Below, one piece after another: positions 5,652-14,582 of a DNA stretch of 18,786 nt; the first letter of the stretch is position 1, and each line of letters opens with the position of its first letter. The notes under the pieces were generated by a model, which saw only the letters and a program-made list of their open reading frames with translations, did no database searches and was not told the origin of the DNA. This stretch comes from an uncultured Ruminococcus sp. (GTDB taxonomy: Bacteria > Bacillota > Clostridia > Oscillospirales > Ruminococcaceae), in assembly GCA_946186215.1 (NCBI GenBank), contig CAMHMM010000009.1:1-18786 (forward strand), given 5' to 3'. The position numbers and the translations under genes are program-made.

Positions 5652-8228
5652 ATGGGAATATTCAAACTGATCGGCGAGTTCTTCGGGAAACTTTTTTCAA
5701 ATAGCAGCAGAAGAGAACCGGATTATTCTGCGTATTTGAACAAACCCGTGCAGGAAGCGGCTCCATCGTCAGCCGCACCATGTGACTACAAGAATGAAAG
5801 TGACCGTACTGCATATCTTAATACACTTATGCAGGAAATGACCAACTGTGAAAGCGAAATGTCTTCACTGACGGCACAGATCACGGGATATATCAATGTT
5901 GATGAATATGTACCATATAAGCAGAAATACAGCGTTATGGACGAGTGCGTGAACGCAGAGCTGTGGAAATCCCGCGGATTCGTGGATATTGAACGCAAAC
6001 AGCTGTATGAAGCTTTGCGCCGTTTCAGAGTGTCAAAAAACCGCTTTACGGAATTTATTGATAATAACAATGCAAATGTTTTCAAGCTAAGAATAGATGA
6101 AATACGGCTTCTTATAGGAAAGGTCGAGGGGCGTGAGCTTGACGATCAGCAAATGAGCTGTATCGCCAAAGACATACACAGCCATCTTGTGCTTGCAGGT
6201 GCCGGTACCGGAAAGACCACTACAATAGTCGGCAAGGTCAAATATCTGCTCATGACGGGAAGATACAGCCCGCAGGATATTTTGATGATCTCATTTACAA
6301 ATGCCGCTGTCAATGAGATGAGATCAAGGCTCATGAAAGAAACAAATGCAAATATATATGTAGCAACATTTCATAAGCTCGGATATGACATAATAAAACG
6401 AAGCGAACAGAAAGCTCCCGATGTTTTTTCCAAAAATCTCGGCGAATATGTGAGGGAAAAACTGACAGACTTTTCATCAGATGCCGCATATATGGAACTG
6501 ATAAAGAATTACCTTGCTTATCACAGAGTAATTGCAAGATCAGAGCTTTTGTTTTCCACAGAGCGTGAATATGAAGAATATCTTGAATGTAATCCGCCTG
6601 TTACTATTCTTGAAGAACCCGTCAAAAGCTACGGAGAGATGGAGATAGCCAATTTCCTTACACTTCACGGAATAAAATACGAATATGAGACTGAGTATAA
6701 GTTTGATACCCAAACCGCAGAACACAGGCAATATCATCCTGACTTTTATCTTCCAGAGCATGATGTTTATATAGAATACTTCGGGATAGACAGGAACAAC
6801 AAGCCGCCGGCCTATTTCAAAGCAGGGTATACAGAGGGCATCAGGTGGAAAAGAGAGCTTCACAAAGCAAACGGCACAAAAATGGTCGAATGCTATGCAT
6901 ATGAAGAAATGGAAGGTATCTTGCCTGATAAACTTCGGGAGCGTCTCAAAACACTTGGGATACCGCTTGTCGAAGTCTCCTTTGAGGAGATAATAGAAAA
7001 GCTCGGTGAAACCAAAAACAGTGTGCTATCACCTGTGGCAGAAGTCATAGCGAAGATCATTGCATTGGCCAAAAACAGGCGCTTGAGCGCACAGGAGCTT
7101 TCTGAAATGTGCAGCGCACGAATGCCCGCACAGGCAACACTGGTCGGTCTTATAACGCCGATAATGGAAAGCTATGAACGCTATCTGCATGAGCACAGTC
7201 AGATAGATTTCACAGATATGGTGAACAGAGCTGTCGATTTCACAAGGTCAAACGCCTTTGAGCATAAATTCAAATGTGTCATCATTGACGAATATCAGGA
7301 TATCACCGCTTCTCAGTATATGCTTATGAAAGCACTTCGTGATCAGCATGATTATGAGCTTTTCTGTGTCGGTGATGACTGGCAGAGCATATACCGCTTT
7401 GCGGGAAGTGATATCGGATATATTCTGAATTTTAAACACTACTGGGAAAAAGCCGAGATCAGCAGGATAGAAACTACATATCGCTTTTCACAGCGCCTTA
7501 TAGACATATCGGGCGATTTTATCATGGAAAATCCGTCGCAGTACCGCAAATCTATACGCTCAGGAAACGATACGGAAAAATATGTTATCGGGCGTGTCAA
7601 CGGATATACCTGCAATTACGCCATGCAGTTCATGATAAATAAGCTTGTCGAGCTGCCCCGTGAATCTTCCGTGTTTTTAATAGGCCGCTATGGATTTGAT
7701 GCCGATAAACTGAAAGATATCCCGAGTGTATCACTGAAATACGATAATAAAACGAGCGTTCTCAGGGTATATGTATCAGAGCGGCCTGATCTTGACATCG
7801 CTTTTTATACAGCACACAGATCAAAAGGCCTGCAGGCGGATCATGTATTCATAATCAATAACAGGAAAACTCATATGGGCTTTCCGAGCAAGGTGCAAAA
7901 CCCTCCGCTTGTAAATATGCTTCTTGAAAATGCCGAGGAATTTCAGGATGCAGAGGAAAGACGGCTTTATTATGTTGCCCTTACAAGAGCAAGAAAAAGG
8001 GTGTACCTTGTTACAGAGGAAAATAATATTTCGTCCTTTGCCGCAGAGCTTATCAGAAAATATGGCGCAGAGATGAAAAAGGCGGACTGGCTCTGTCCGC
8101 TGTGCGGCGGCACATTAAGACGGATAAAAGGACAATACGGTGAATTTTACGGATGTTCAAATTATCGTGTGACAGGGTGCAGCTATAAACGAAAAATATA
8201 TAGCGAAAAGCCCGCTGCTGACATTTGA
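5652..8228 (+). CDS. UvrD-like SF1 helicase with nuclease-like insertion and topoisomerase-type zinc finger
   Basis: An ATP-dependent 3'-5' DNA helicase of superfamily 1A, 858 aa from the ATG at 5652. An in-frame ATG at 5625 would add 9 residues but lacks a Shine-Dalgarno; CGGGG precedes 5652. Helicase motifs in order: GAGTGKT (183-189), FTNAAVNEM (Ia), VATFHKLG, DEYQD (546-550), GDDWQSIYRFAG (574-585), TYRF, TAHRSKGL (720-727), RRLYYVALTRAR (770-781). Between Ia and II, about residues 326-421, lies an insertion with E-rich helix, HPDFYL (D364), VYIEYFG (E375) and WKREL (K400), a PD-(D/E)XK-like layout. The C-terminus has CPLC and two further Cys (815, 818, 835, 843), like topoisomerase zinc fingers. 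The N-terminus is an amphipathic MGIFKLIGEFFGKLF helix. Base composition is more AT-rich than neighbours. Single-gene unit, probably repair or defence related. Confidence 0.9.
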   Translation: MGIFKLIGEFFGKLFSNSSRREPDYSAYLNKPVQEAAPSSAAPCDYKNESDRTAYLNTLMQEMTNCESEMSSLTAQITGYINVDEYVPYKQKYSVMDECVNAELWKSRGFVDIERKQLYEALRRFRVSKNRFTEFIDNNNANVFKLRIDEIRLLIGKVEGRELDDQQMSCIAKDIHSHLVLAGAGTGKTTTIVGKVKYLLMTGRYSPQDILMISFTNAAVNEMRSRLMKETNANIYVATFHKLGYDIIKRSEQKAPDVFSKNLGEYVREKLTDFSSDAAYMELIKNYLAYHRVIARSELLFSTEREYEEYLECNPPVTILEEPVKSYGEMEIANFLTLHGIKYEYETEYKFDTQTAEHRQYHPDFYLPEHDVYIEYFGIDRNNKPPAYFKAGYTEGIRWKRELHKANGTKMVECYAYEEMEGILPDKLRERLKTLGIPLVEVSFEEIIEKLGETKNSVLSPVAEVIAKIIALAKNRRLSAQELSEMCSARMPAQATLVGLITPIMESYERYLHEHSQIDFTDMVNRAVDFTRSNAFEHKFKCVIIDEYQDITASQYMLMKALRDQHDYELFCVGDDWQSIYRFAGSDIGYILNFKHYWEKAEISRIETTYRFSQRLIDISGDFIMENPSQYRKSIRSGNDTEKYVIGRVNGYTCNYAMQFMINKLVELPRESSVFLIGRYGFDADKLKDIPSVSLKYDNKTSVLRVYVSERPDLDIAFYTAHRSKGLQADHVFIINNRKTHMGFPSKVQNPPLVNMLLENAEEFQDAEERRLYYVALTRARKRVYLVTEENNISSFAAELIRKYGAEMKKADWLCPLCGGTLRRIKGQYGEFYGCSNYRVTGCSYKRKIYSEKPAADI

Positions 8229-8230
8229 AC

Positions 8231-8268
8231 AAAATGCTGTCTGCAATTTACACTGCGGGCAGCATTTT
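8231..8268 (+). terminator. Strong hairpin terminator after the helicase gene
   Basis: A 15-bp stem (8231-8245 with 8254-8268), including two G-T pairs, encloses the 8-nt loop ATTTACAC. The arms start AAAATGCTG and end CAGCATTTT, so an A-run precedes and a T-run follows, which could work in both directions. It lies 2 bp after the stop codon. Confidence 0.85.
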
Positions 8269-8289
8269 AACATATTCTCGGGCAACAAC

Positions 8290-8369
8290 GGGCTTTGCCT
8301 GAGTGTAAAATAATAGTGGGGCATAAAGCTCCGAGCCATAAATAAGCGTTCTCCTGCAAAATAGCGCAC
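8290..8369 (+). repeat. Degenerate repeat fragment (third cluster)
   Basis: The sequence gggctttgcctgagtgtaaaa, then gcataaagctccgagcc and ataagcgttctcctgcaaaa, follows the order of the units around 765-830 and 600-630, with more substitutions. It joins a ~95-bp-type start to a ~130-bp-type end and leads into two hairpin copies. Confidence 0.55.
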
Positions 8370-8422
8370 GGGTAACAGCGGCGTTTCGCCGCCGGGTAAC
8401 AGCGGGCTTGGCCCGCAATGTT
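8370..8422 (+). repeat. Short hairpin element, tandem copies 4 and 5
   Basis: Two units, each starting GGGTAACAGCGG, lie at a 24-bp period (8370 and 8394). Copy 4 has stem GCGGCG/CGCCGC with TTT loop (8378-8392). Copy 5 has GCGGGC/GCCCGC with TTG loop (8402-8416), and flanking AACA/TGTT can add four pairs. Both inner arms change together between copies, so pairing is kept. Confidence 0.75.
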
Positions 8423-8557
8423 ACTTTAGTCATATAAAAGTTGTTGCTTTTTTCACTACCGCCGGACTGCGGGATGGTGTATAATGATCACAATGAAACT
8501 AAGAGATGCACCGATATGGTGCGGATGAATGCTCCGGCAGTAAAAAGGAGAACCGAT

Positions 8558-9316
8558 ATGGAAGAGCTTATACTTAAAACTACCGATCTTACAAAGAAAT
8601 ACAACGGCAAAACAGTTGTGGATAATCTTCATCTGGAGATAAGACGCGGAGAGGTGTTCGGGCTTCTGGGCCCCAACGGTGCGGGAAAAAGCACCACCAT
8701 GAATATGATCTGCTCCATCATCAGCCCCACAGCAGGCTCAGTCGAGCTTTTCGGGAAGGATGCGGTCAAAAACCGCAAGGAGGTCATCCGCAGGATAGGC
8801 TATATCCCGCAGGAGCTGGCTATCCACGGCGACCTCAAGGCATGGGAGAATGCAGAGCTTTTCATCTCCCTCTACGGAATAAAGGGCGATGCCCTCAAAA
8901 AAGCGGTCAACGGTTCCCTTGAATATGTAGGACTGCTCGACAGACGGAACGATTTCGCAAAGACATTTTCGGGTGGTATGAAGAGAAGGCTCAACATTGC
9001 CTGCGCTATCGGCCACGATCCCGAGCTTCTGATATTCGACGAGCCCACCGTCGGCATTGATCCTCAGTCGAGGAACTTTATCCTCGAAAAGATAAAGGAA
9101 TCAAACGCAAAGGGTGCAACGGTCATCTACACCAGCCACTATATGGAGGAGGTCGAGGCCATCTGCACACGGATCGCCATTATGGACAGCGGCAAGGTAA
9201 TAGCCTGCGGAACAAGCGAAGAGCTCAAAAAGATGGTAAGCAGCAGCGGGGATATCACCCTTGAAGAGGTGTTCCTCACCCTGACGGGCAAAAAGCTGCG
9301 CGACACGGCCGAATGA
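8558..9316 (+). CDS. ABC exporter ATP-binding subunit (ABC-2 type)
   Basis: Cytoplasmic ATPase powering the two permeases encoded next. The 252-aa protein has Walker A GPNGAGKST (38-46), Q-loop Q85 in GYIPQ, signature FSGGM (137-141), Walker B LLIFDEP (157-163) with catalytic E162, and H-loop H194 in TSHYMEE. The family pattern is that of the drug/bacitracin/lipid exporters with separate permeases. I start at 8558, where AAAAGGAG lies about 7 nt upstream and the protein begins at the expected first beta strand; the frame is open further upstream to 8441 but that extension is unlike the family. A TATAAT at 8480-8485 could be the -10 of its promoter, but no good -35 accompanies it. Confidence 0.95.
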   Translation: MEELILKTTDLTKKYNGKTVVDNLHLEIRRGEVFGLLGPNGAGKSTTMNMICSIISPTAGSVELFGKDAVKNRKEVIRRIGYIPQELAIHGDLKAWENAELFISLYGIKGDALKKAVNGSLEYVGLLDRRNDFAKTFSGGMKRRLNIACAIGHDPELLIFDEPTVGIDPQSRNFILEKIKESNAKGATVIYTSHYMEEVEAICTRIAIMDSGKVIACGTSEELKKMVSSSGDITLEEVFLTLTGKKLRDTAE

Positions 9317-9325
9317 GGTGATCGT

Positions 9326-10414
9326 ATGAATATACTTTATCTGATAAAGAACAACTGCAAGCTGATGTTCCGCAACAAGCTGGCAGTAGCGGTACTGCTT
9401 ATCGCGCCGATACTCACGATAGCGCTTCTTTCCAGCGCGTTCAAGTCACTGCTGAGCTCATACGAAGCACCCGATGAATTTACCGTGGGCTACAGGGACA
9501 CCGACAGCGCCTTTTCCGAAAGCATGGACGACATAAAGGAAGCAGGAAAGGAAGCGGGCATCATCCTGAAGGAATACCCGGACGGCGAGCCCGAGGAGCT
9601 TATCAAAAACAACAACCTTTCCGCCTTTGCAGTTCTTTCAAAAAACGAATATACGGTATACAAAAGTGCGGACTTCAAGACCGAGGGCACCATCACCGAA
9701 TATTTCTTTGAAAGAGTGATGAACGAGGGCATGAACGCCGCTCTGGGAATGATGACACAGGGAAAGGAAATGAAGTCCGCTCTTCCCGAAACAAAGATAG
9801 ATTTCATGCCCGCAATTGACTCCACCGATTACTACGGCATCATCTATATACTCTACTTCTCATGCTGCGGAATGATCGCCGCAACGGGCATCCTCAGCAG
9901 CGAAAAGAAAAACGGCATCGAGAAAAGATATCAGGTATGCACGGTCTCCTCCGTGGGGCTGTATCTTTCAAGACTGCTGCCCACTGTCGGCGTTGTTACC
10001 GCAGCAGCAGGCGTTGTAACGATCGTATCGGGCTTCATGTACAATATCCACTGGGGCACACCGCTCCTTTCCGCAATGCTGATCATACTTATGATAATCG
10101 CCTGCGCATCCTTCGGATATATGCTTTACAGCCTGTTCCCCACTCTGGGGCTCACCGTGACGGGGCTTTTCATAGCTGTCTGGGTTGCGGGCTTCCTGGG
10201 CGGCAGCTTTGAGACCTATATGTATTCGAGCCTGCCCGAGAGCGTTAAGAACATATCGCCCATCTACCATGCGAACCGCGCACTCGTCGAGCTTTCCGCA
10301 ATGGGACACAGCGACTATGTAAAAAGCTCGTGTGTATTCTCTCTGGCACTCATCGCAATATGCTCTGCAGCAGCAATAGCTGCGGATATGTTAAGAAAGA
10401 AGGGTAAAGCATGA
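9326..10414 (+). CDS. ABC-2 type transporter permease, first subunit
   Basis: Membrane subunit of the exporter, 362 aa. TM1 is at about 20-40. A large extracellular region (about 41-168) follows. A cluster of spans then lies at about 170-190, 217-238, 245-268, 273-293, and a last one at about 333-353 before a basic KKGKA end. This topology is typical of ABC-2/YhgE-like permeases. GAGGTGATC lies 4-12 nt before the ATG. It is 9 bp after the ATPase gene and overlaps the next permease by ATGA. Substrate cannot be read from the sequence; association with a NarL-type sensor suggests export of a harmful or signalling compound. Confidence 0.9.
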   Translation: MNILYLIKNNCKLMFRNKLAVAVLLIAPILTIALLSSAFKSLLSSYEAPDEFTVGYRDTDSAFSESMDDIKEAGKEAGIILKEYPDGEPEELIKNNNLSAFAVLSKNEYTVYKSADFKTEGTITEYFFERVMNEGMNAALGMMTQGKEMKSALPETKIDFMPAIDSTDYYGIIYILYFSCCGMIAATGILSSEKKNGIEKRYQVCTVSSVGLYLSRLLPTVGVVTAAAGVVTIVSGFMYNIHWGTPLLSAMLIILMIIACASFGYMLYSLFPTLGLTVTGLFIAVWVAGFLGGSFETYMYSSLPESVKNISPIYHANRALVELSAMGHSDYVKSSCVFSLALIAICSAAAIAADMLRKKGKA

Positions 10415-11664
10415 TCTCGATCATAAAGACTACCATAAAGCTTCTTCTGCGCAACAAGGGATTCCTGTTCTTTATGCTGATAACGCCGATAATCTCCACC
10501 GTTATACTCGGTCTCAAATTTGATGCCGATCTTTATCAGGACAAAACAGGCGAGGAGATAATCGAGCTTGATAATATAAACAGTCCCGCAGTATATAACG
10601 GCGACAACTACTCCTACATCGTCAAGGTATATGACGGAGCAGAAACGGAGCTTTCGGAATATGTGCTGAGCAGCCTTGCCGAAAACGGTATATTTTCCGT
10701 ATGCCGTGCGGATGCAACGGGTGCCGGCTACGACGAGATAACCGCGCAGGCTGACAAGGACGGCTTCAACGACCGCTGCGGAATCATCATGTACCTCAAA
10801 AGCGACTTTGACGATGCGGTAATGAATGACAGACTGGACGATGCACTGGAGCTTTTCATCTCCTCGGATGATGAACGCAGGGAAATATTTGAGACCGAGC
10901 TTGAAGACAAGCTTTCAAAGATATATCTTACAGCAGGCCTGTGTGAGCAGGACAGTGCAAAGACACTGGAAATGCTCAACACCTTCTCCGAAAAGCTCCC
11001 CGAAAAGAAAGTAAACGAGCTCGCAAGCAGCGAAGGTATAACTCTCAACGCACAGCAGACAAACAGCAGCGTTCAGATAGGCTACGCCTTTGCGATAATC
11101 ACACTCGGCTTCATGTTCGGCGGCGTGTTTGCAGCTCATACGGTCATCATCGAGGAAAACAACAAGGTATTTACCCGCTTCAAGCTCACAGGAAAAAGCA
11201 CGGCTGTGTATTTCACTGCAAAATTCATAACCGTAGTGCTTATGAGCATTCTGCAGACAGGTATCCTTGCGGTATGCCTGATGTTTGTAAAGGGACTTGA
11301 TCTCGGTATGCCCGAACCTGTGTTCCTGCTGATAATTTTCCTGCTTGGACTGGTCATCGGAACATTTGCTATGTTGACAGGCATCCTTTTTGGTGATATA
11401 ATGAGTTCAGTATATGCTGCGTTTGCTATATGGAGCATATCTGCAATGCTGGGCGGACTGCTCTTTCCCATCGACGATTCCGCAAAGGTGCTCAAGGCAA
11501 TATCCTACCTGATGCCCCAGAGATGGTTCATGGATTCTGCGGAAAGGTTCCTTGCAGGGATCTCGGGAGCGTACCCGATGCTGCTTTGCGTAACTGCGGC
11601 TTACCTGATAATAATAATCGGCATCGGCAGCGTGGGGCTTAAAATGAAGAAGCAGCCTGCATGA
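10411..11664 (+). CDS. ABC-2 type transporter permease, second subunit
   Basis: Second permease, 417 aa, with the same plan as the first but a longer extracellular loop. TM1 is at about 17-35, an acidic extracellular domain at about 36-222, then about five spans from residue 223 to the end (YAFAIITLGFMFGG, then FITVVLMSILQTGILAV, VFLLIIFLLGLVIGTF, YAAFAIWSISAMLGGLLF, and LCVTAAYLIIIIGIG). The start overlaps the previous stop (ATGA). Two different permeases plus one ATPase imply a heterodimeric membrane part. Confidence 0.9.
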   Translation: MISIIKTTIKLLLRNKGFLFFMLITPIISTVILGLKFDADLYQDKTGEEIIELDNINSPAVYNGDNYSYIVKVYDGAETELSEYVLSSLAENGIFSVCRADATGAGYDEITAQADKDGFNDRCGIIMYLKSDFDDAVMNDRLDDALELFISSDDERREIFETELEDKLSKIYLTAGLCEQDSAKTLEMLNTFSEKLPEKKVNELASSEGITLNAQQTNSSVQIGYAFAIITLGFMFGGVFAAHTVIIEENNKVFTRFKLTGKSTAVYFTAKFITVVLMSILQTGILAVCLMFVKGLDLGMPEPVFLLIIFLLGLVIGTFAMLTGILFGDIMSSVYAAFAIWSISAMLGGLLFPIDDSAKVLKAISYLMPQRWFMDSAERFLAGISGAYPMLLCVTAAYLIIIIGIGSVGLKMKKQPA

Positions 11665-11689
11665 CCTCAGACCACAACGGGAATATGAT

Positions 11690-12853
11690 ATGCACGAGAA
11701 TTTCAGAAAAAATTATTTTATCGCGGTGCGGATAGCACTGATGCTGATAATTGTGATATATACGATATTTTCCTGCTCACTGCTGACAGGAGCATCCGTA
11801 AGGGTGCTCCTGCTGTTGGCGTTTTATATGGGTGTAATGTCCTTCAAGGAGCTTGCGGGCAAGCGCACAAGAATAATATTATCGGCAGCCGCAGGGGTAT
11901 TGTCCTGCCTTATATACTCGGTGTTCGGGAGCGGAACCCTGCTTTTAGGCGTGCTTGCGGGGTATGAGGTCATAACCTGCATAAAGCCAAAGCCCCCGTG
12001 GTACTTTGCGCCCGTCCTGCTGCCGCTCATCAAGGCTCTTTCCACTATGGACGGGAACATAAACAGCTGCCTTGCGATATCGCTTATGTTAAGCCTTATC
12101 TATATCCAGAATGACCATGTGGCGGAGTATTATTCCGCCCGCACAAAGGAAAACGACATCACCGAGCAGACTCTGAAGCATGATATCGACCGGAAAGAGC
12201 ACGAAATGAAGACAAGGCTCGAAAAAAGCCTGCTCATGGCCGAAAATCAGGTGCTCGAGGAACGCGCACAGCTTTCCCAGACGCTCCACGACAAGCTCGG
12301 GCACAATATAAACGGCTCGGTATATCAGCTCGAGGCCGTAAAGGTGCTGATGGAAAAGGATCCCGAAAGGGCAAGGGGCATGATACAGGCGGTCATAGAC
12401 CAGCTCAGGACGGGCATGGACGAGATACGGGCGATCCTTCGCAAAAAGCGCCCCGAAAAGCACCGCCTTGCGCTTTCACAGCTTGAAAGGCTTTGCGCGG
12501 ACTGCTGCGAAAAAGGGATAGATGCACAGCTTATCACAGAGGGCGAGCTGTCCTCCGTGCCGGAGAAATATCTGGAGATAATCCTTGACAACTGCTTCGA
12601 GGCTGTGACCAACTCGATGAAATACTCAAAATGCACAAGGATAACAATAAATATCCATGTGATGAATAAAATGGTGCGATGCAGCGTGGCCGACAACGGA
12701 AAGGGCTGCTCGTGCTTTGCCGACGGGATGGGTATCTCGGGTATGCGCCGCAGGATAAGAGAGGTAAGCGGCATACTGGAGATAGATCCCGAAATGGGCT
12801 TTACCGTCAATATGCTTCTGCCGCTGGATAACGCACAGGGTCAGGCGGGGTGA
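11690..12853 (+). CDS. NarL/LiaS-type sensor histidine kinase
   Basis: Membrane sensor kinase, 387 aa. The N-terminal third (about 12-140) is a bundle of roughly six spans without a sizeable extracellular domain, as in kinases that sense membrane stress or their partner transporter. A coiled-coil linker (about 150-195) leads to a HisKA_3 dimerisation domain with H200 in TLHDKLGHN, the phosphoacceptor. The ATPase domain has an N-box (LDNCFEAVTNS, 299-309), G1 DNGKG (335-339) and G2 GMGISGM (346-352). GGGAA lies about 9 nt before the ATG. It is followed after 4 bp by its response regulator and preceded by the exporter, an arrangement known for Bacillus-type detoxification modules. Confidence 0.93.
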   Translation: MHENFRKNYFIAVRIALMLIIVIYTIFSCSLLTGASVRVLLLLAFYMGVMSFKELAGKRTRIILSAAAGVLSCLIYSVFGSGTLLLGVLAGYEVITCIKPKPPWYFAPVLLPLIKALSTMDGNINSCLAISLMLSLIYIQNDHVAEYYSARTKENDITEQTLKHDIDRKEHEMKTRLEKSLLMAENQVLEERAQLSQTLHDKLGHNINGSVYQLEAVKVLMEKDPERARGMIQAVIDQLRTGMDEIRAILRKKRPEKHRLALSQLERLCADCCEKGIDAQLITEGELSSVPEKYLEIILDNCFEAVTNSMKYSKCTRITINIHVMNKMVRCSVADNGKGCSCFADGMGISGMRRRIREVSGILEIDPEMGFTVNMLLPLDNAQGQAG

Positions 12854-12857
12854 TAAT

Positions 12858-13493
12858 ATGGACAGAATAAGAGTTATAATAGCCGACGACAGTGATTTTG
12901 TCAGGGACGGGATGAAGATAATCCTCGATGTGGACGATGATTTTGAGGTCATCGGCTGTGCATCCAACGGAAAGGAAGCCTGCGAGCTTGCCGAAAAGGA
13001 TCCGCCGGATGTCTTTCTTATGGATATACAGATGCCGGTCATGGACGGCATCGAAGCGACAAAATACATCACAGAGCATGATCTTGGCAAGGTGCTCATA
13101 CTCACCACCTTTGACGAGGATGACCTTGTACAGGCAGCGCTCAGAAACGGCGCAAAGGGCTACCTTATCAAAAACCACACCCCCGACCATTTAAAGCAGA
13201 TGATAAGGTCTGTCTGCTGCGGCACAGGCGTGATGGAAAGCAGCATACTTGAAAATCTCGCACGGGGCGCGGATGCCGCACCTGCGGGCTTCGATGAAAA
13301 CGGCTTTACCGCCCGCGAGCTCGAGATAATAAAGGCAGTGGCAGAGGGGCTTTCCAACGAGGAGATAGCAAAGCGTTTTTACCTCACCACAGGCACGGTG
13401 AAAAACTATATCACCAATATTCTTTCCAAAACAGGACTTTCCCACAGGACAGCCCTTGCGGTGTATTATCTGACAGGCAAAAAGCCCGAATAG
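12858..13493 (+). CDS. NarL/LuxR-family response regulator
   Basis: DNA-binding regulator, 211 aa, partner of the kinase just upstream. The receiver domain (1-120) has acidic pocket D10/D11, phosphoacceptor D56 in FLMDIQMP, T84 and K105 in YLIKN. The LuxR-type helix-turn-helix is at about 148-207 with TARELEII, GLSNEEIA and TTGTVKNYI. It probably activates the exporter operon. The ribosome site is the GGGGTGATAAT stretch after the kinase stop. Confidence 0.95.
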   Translation: MDRIRVIIADDSDFVRDGMKIILDVDDDFEVIGCASNGKEACELAEKDPPDVFLMDIQMPVMDGIEATKYITEHDLGKVLILTTFDEDDLVQAALRNGAKGYLIKNHTPDHLKQMIRSVCCGTGVMESSILENLARGADAAPAGFDENGFTARELEIIKAVAEGLSNEEIAKRFYLTTGTVKNYITNILSKTGLSHRTALAVYYLTGKKPE

Positions 13494-13501
13494 GTGACGG
13501 C

Positions 13502-14173
13502 ATGAAAATTATCATAATAAACGGTTCTCCCAGAAAAAAGGGAGCGACTGCAAAGATACTGCACGGCATAGAGGCACAGCTTTCCGCAAAGCCGGATACG
13601 GATATCGAATATATCGACATATCTGCACTTTCCGTAAAGCCCTGCACAGGCTGTATGTCCTGCTACAAAACGGGGAAGTGCTTTATTGATGATGAAGCAG
13701 AGGCGCTCTCGCTTCGTATCGCAGAGGCCGACGGGCTCATCATCGGCAGCCCCACCTACGCCAGCAACATCTCAGGACAGTTAAAGCAGTTCATCGACAG
13801 AGGGCATTTCGTGATAGAGCAGCTTCTGTACGGCAAATATGCGGTGAGCGTGGTCACAGGTGTCAATTACGGCAACAGGGATGCCGCAAAAATACTGGGC
13901 GACCTGCTGCGCTTTTCGGGTGCGCTCATGAGCGGAAGCATCGTCTGCAATGTGCCGTTTAATACAAACCCCTGCGATGATAAAATGAATACACGGATAA
14001 AAAATACCGCTGAGCGCCTTTATGAAGATATCGCAGGAAAAAGAAAGCACCCGCTCCAAAGTGCATTTCACGGGATGATATTTTCCGCAGGCATACGGCC
14101 GTTTGTAAAAAAACAGGGTGAGGCCTATCGGGGCGTTACGGAAAAATGGAGCAGAATGGGGATAAAGGTCTGA
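13502..14173 (+). CDS. NAD(P)H-dependent FMN reductase / flavodoxin-fold oxidoreductase
   Basis: Predicted cytoplasmic flavin enzyme, 223 aa. NGSPRKKG (7-14) is the FMN phosphate loop. GSPTYASNISGQLKQFIDR (82-100) is the isoalloxazine-side motif of the WrbA/iron-sulfur-flavoprotein group. CTGCMSC (48-54) plus C60 is a cysteine cluster that in relatives binds a [4Fe-4S] centre or serves as redox cysteines; which applies here is not clear. AGGTGA overlaps the regulator's stop codon and lies 4 nt before the ATG, so the gene is probably cotranscribed with the two-component genes. It may reduce quinones, nitro compounds or other electrophiles, which would fit an efflux/detoxification context. Confidence 0.88.
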   Translation: MKIIIINGSPRKKGATAKILHGIEAQLSAKPDTDIEYIDISALSVKPCTGCMSCYKTGKCFIDDEAEALSLRIAEADGLIIGSPTYASNISGQLKQFIDRGHFVIEQLLYGKYAVSVVTGVNYGNRDAAKILGDLLRFSGALMSGSIVCNVPFNTNPCDDKMNTRIKNTAERLYEDIAGKRKHPLQSAFHGMIFSAGIRPFVKKQGEAYRGVTEKWSRMGIKV

Positions 14174-14208
14174 TATTATCAGCCTTATCACGAAAACAGG
14201 GAGCATTT

Positions 14209-14565
14209 ATGGACAAGGAAGAGCTTGCAGAGAAGCTGGCGGCAGAGCTGGGTTTTGAATTTGACAGCATCTCAAAGGCGTATATAATAAAACTTCTGGA
14301 AAAGGAGCTGAACGAATATAAATACGGCGAAAGCGCAGAATATATCAGGCTTTTGTGCGGATATCTTTTCTGCCTTGGCGACAGGTCTGATATCCCGCTG
14401 ATAAAAAAGGCAAAATATGATCTGAATATGGATGTAGGCTGCATGATCGACGGAGAATGGCTGCAAAGCCTTGAAAACGGCGGCAAAGAGGATGCGGCAA
14501 ACGGTATCCGTTCAAGAGAAGAGATCATCGCGGACTTTGTGCGCTATTACGGAAATGCCGGATAA
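14209..14565 (+). CDS. Uncharacterised 118-aa protein
   Basis: I do not recognise the family. The protein is acidic, helix-rich and soluble. It starts with a charged helix (DKEELAEKLAAELG), has a middle cluster of aromatic and Cys residues (YIRLLCGYLFCLGD, 44-57), and ends in a charged tail with FVRYYG. The ATG at 14209 is preceded by AGGGAG 5 nt upstream. An in-frame ATG at 14146 lies inside the reductase gene and is less likely. It sits between the reductase and the methyltransferase and shares their direction, so cotranscription is likely. No signal peptide or membrane span. Confidence 0.75.
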   Translation: MDKEELAEKLAAELGFEFDSISKAYIIKLLEKELNEYKYGESAEYIRLLCGYLFCLGDRSDIPLIKKAKYDLNMDVGCMIDGEWLQSLENGGKEDAANGIRSREEIIADFVRYYGNAG

Positions 14566-14582
14566 ATTGCAGGAGAAAGCAT

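Noticed and set aside
8480..8485. TATAAT as a firm promoter for the ABC operon
   Set aside because: No acceptable -35 box lies 16-18 bp upstream and there is no extended -10, so it is mentioned only as a possibility in the ATPase entry.
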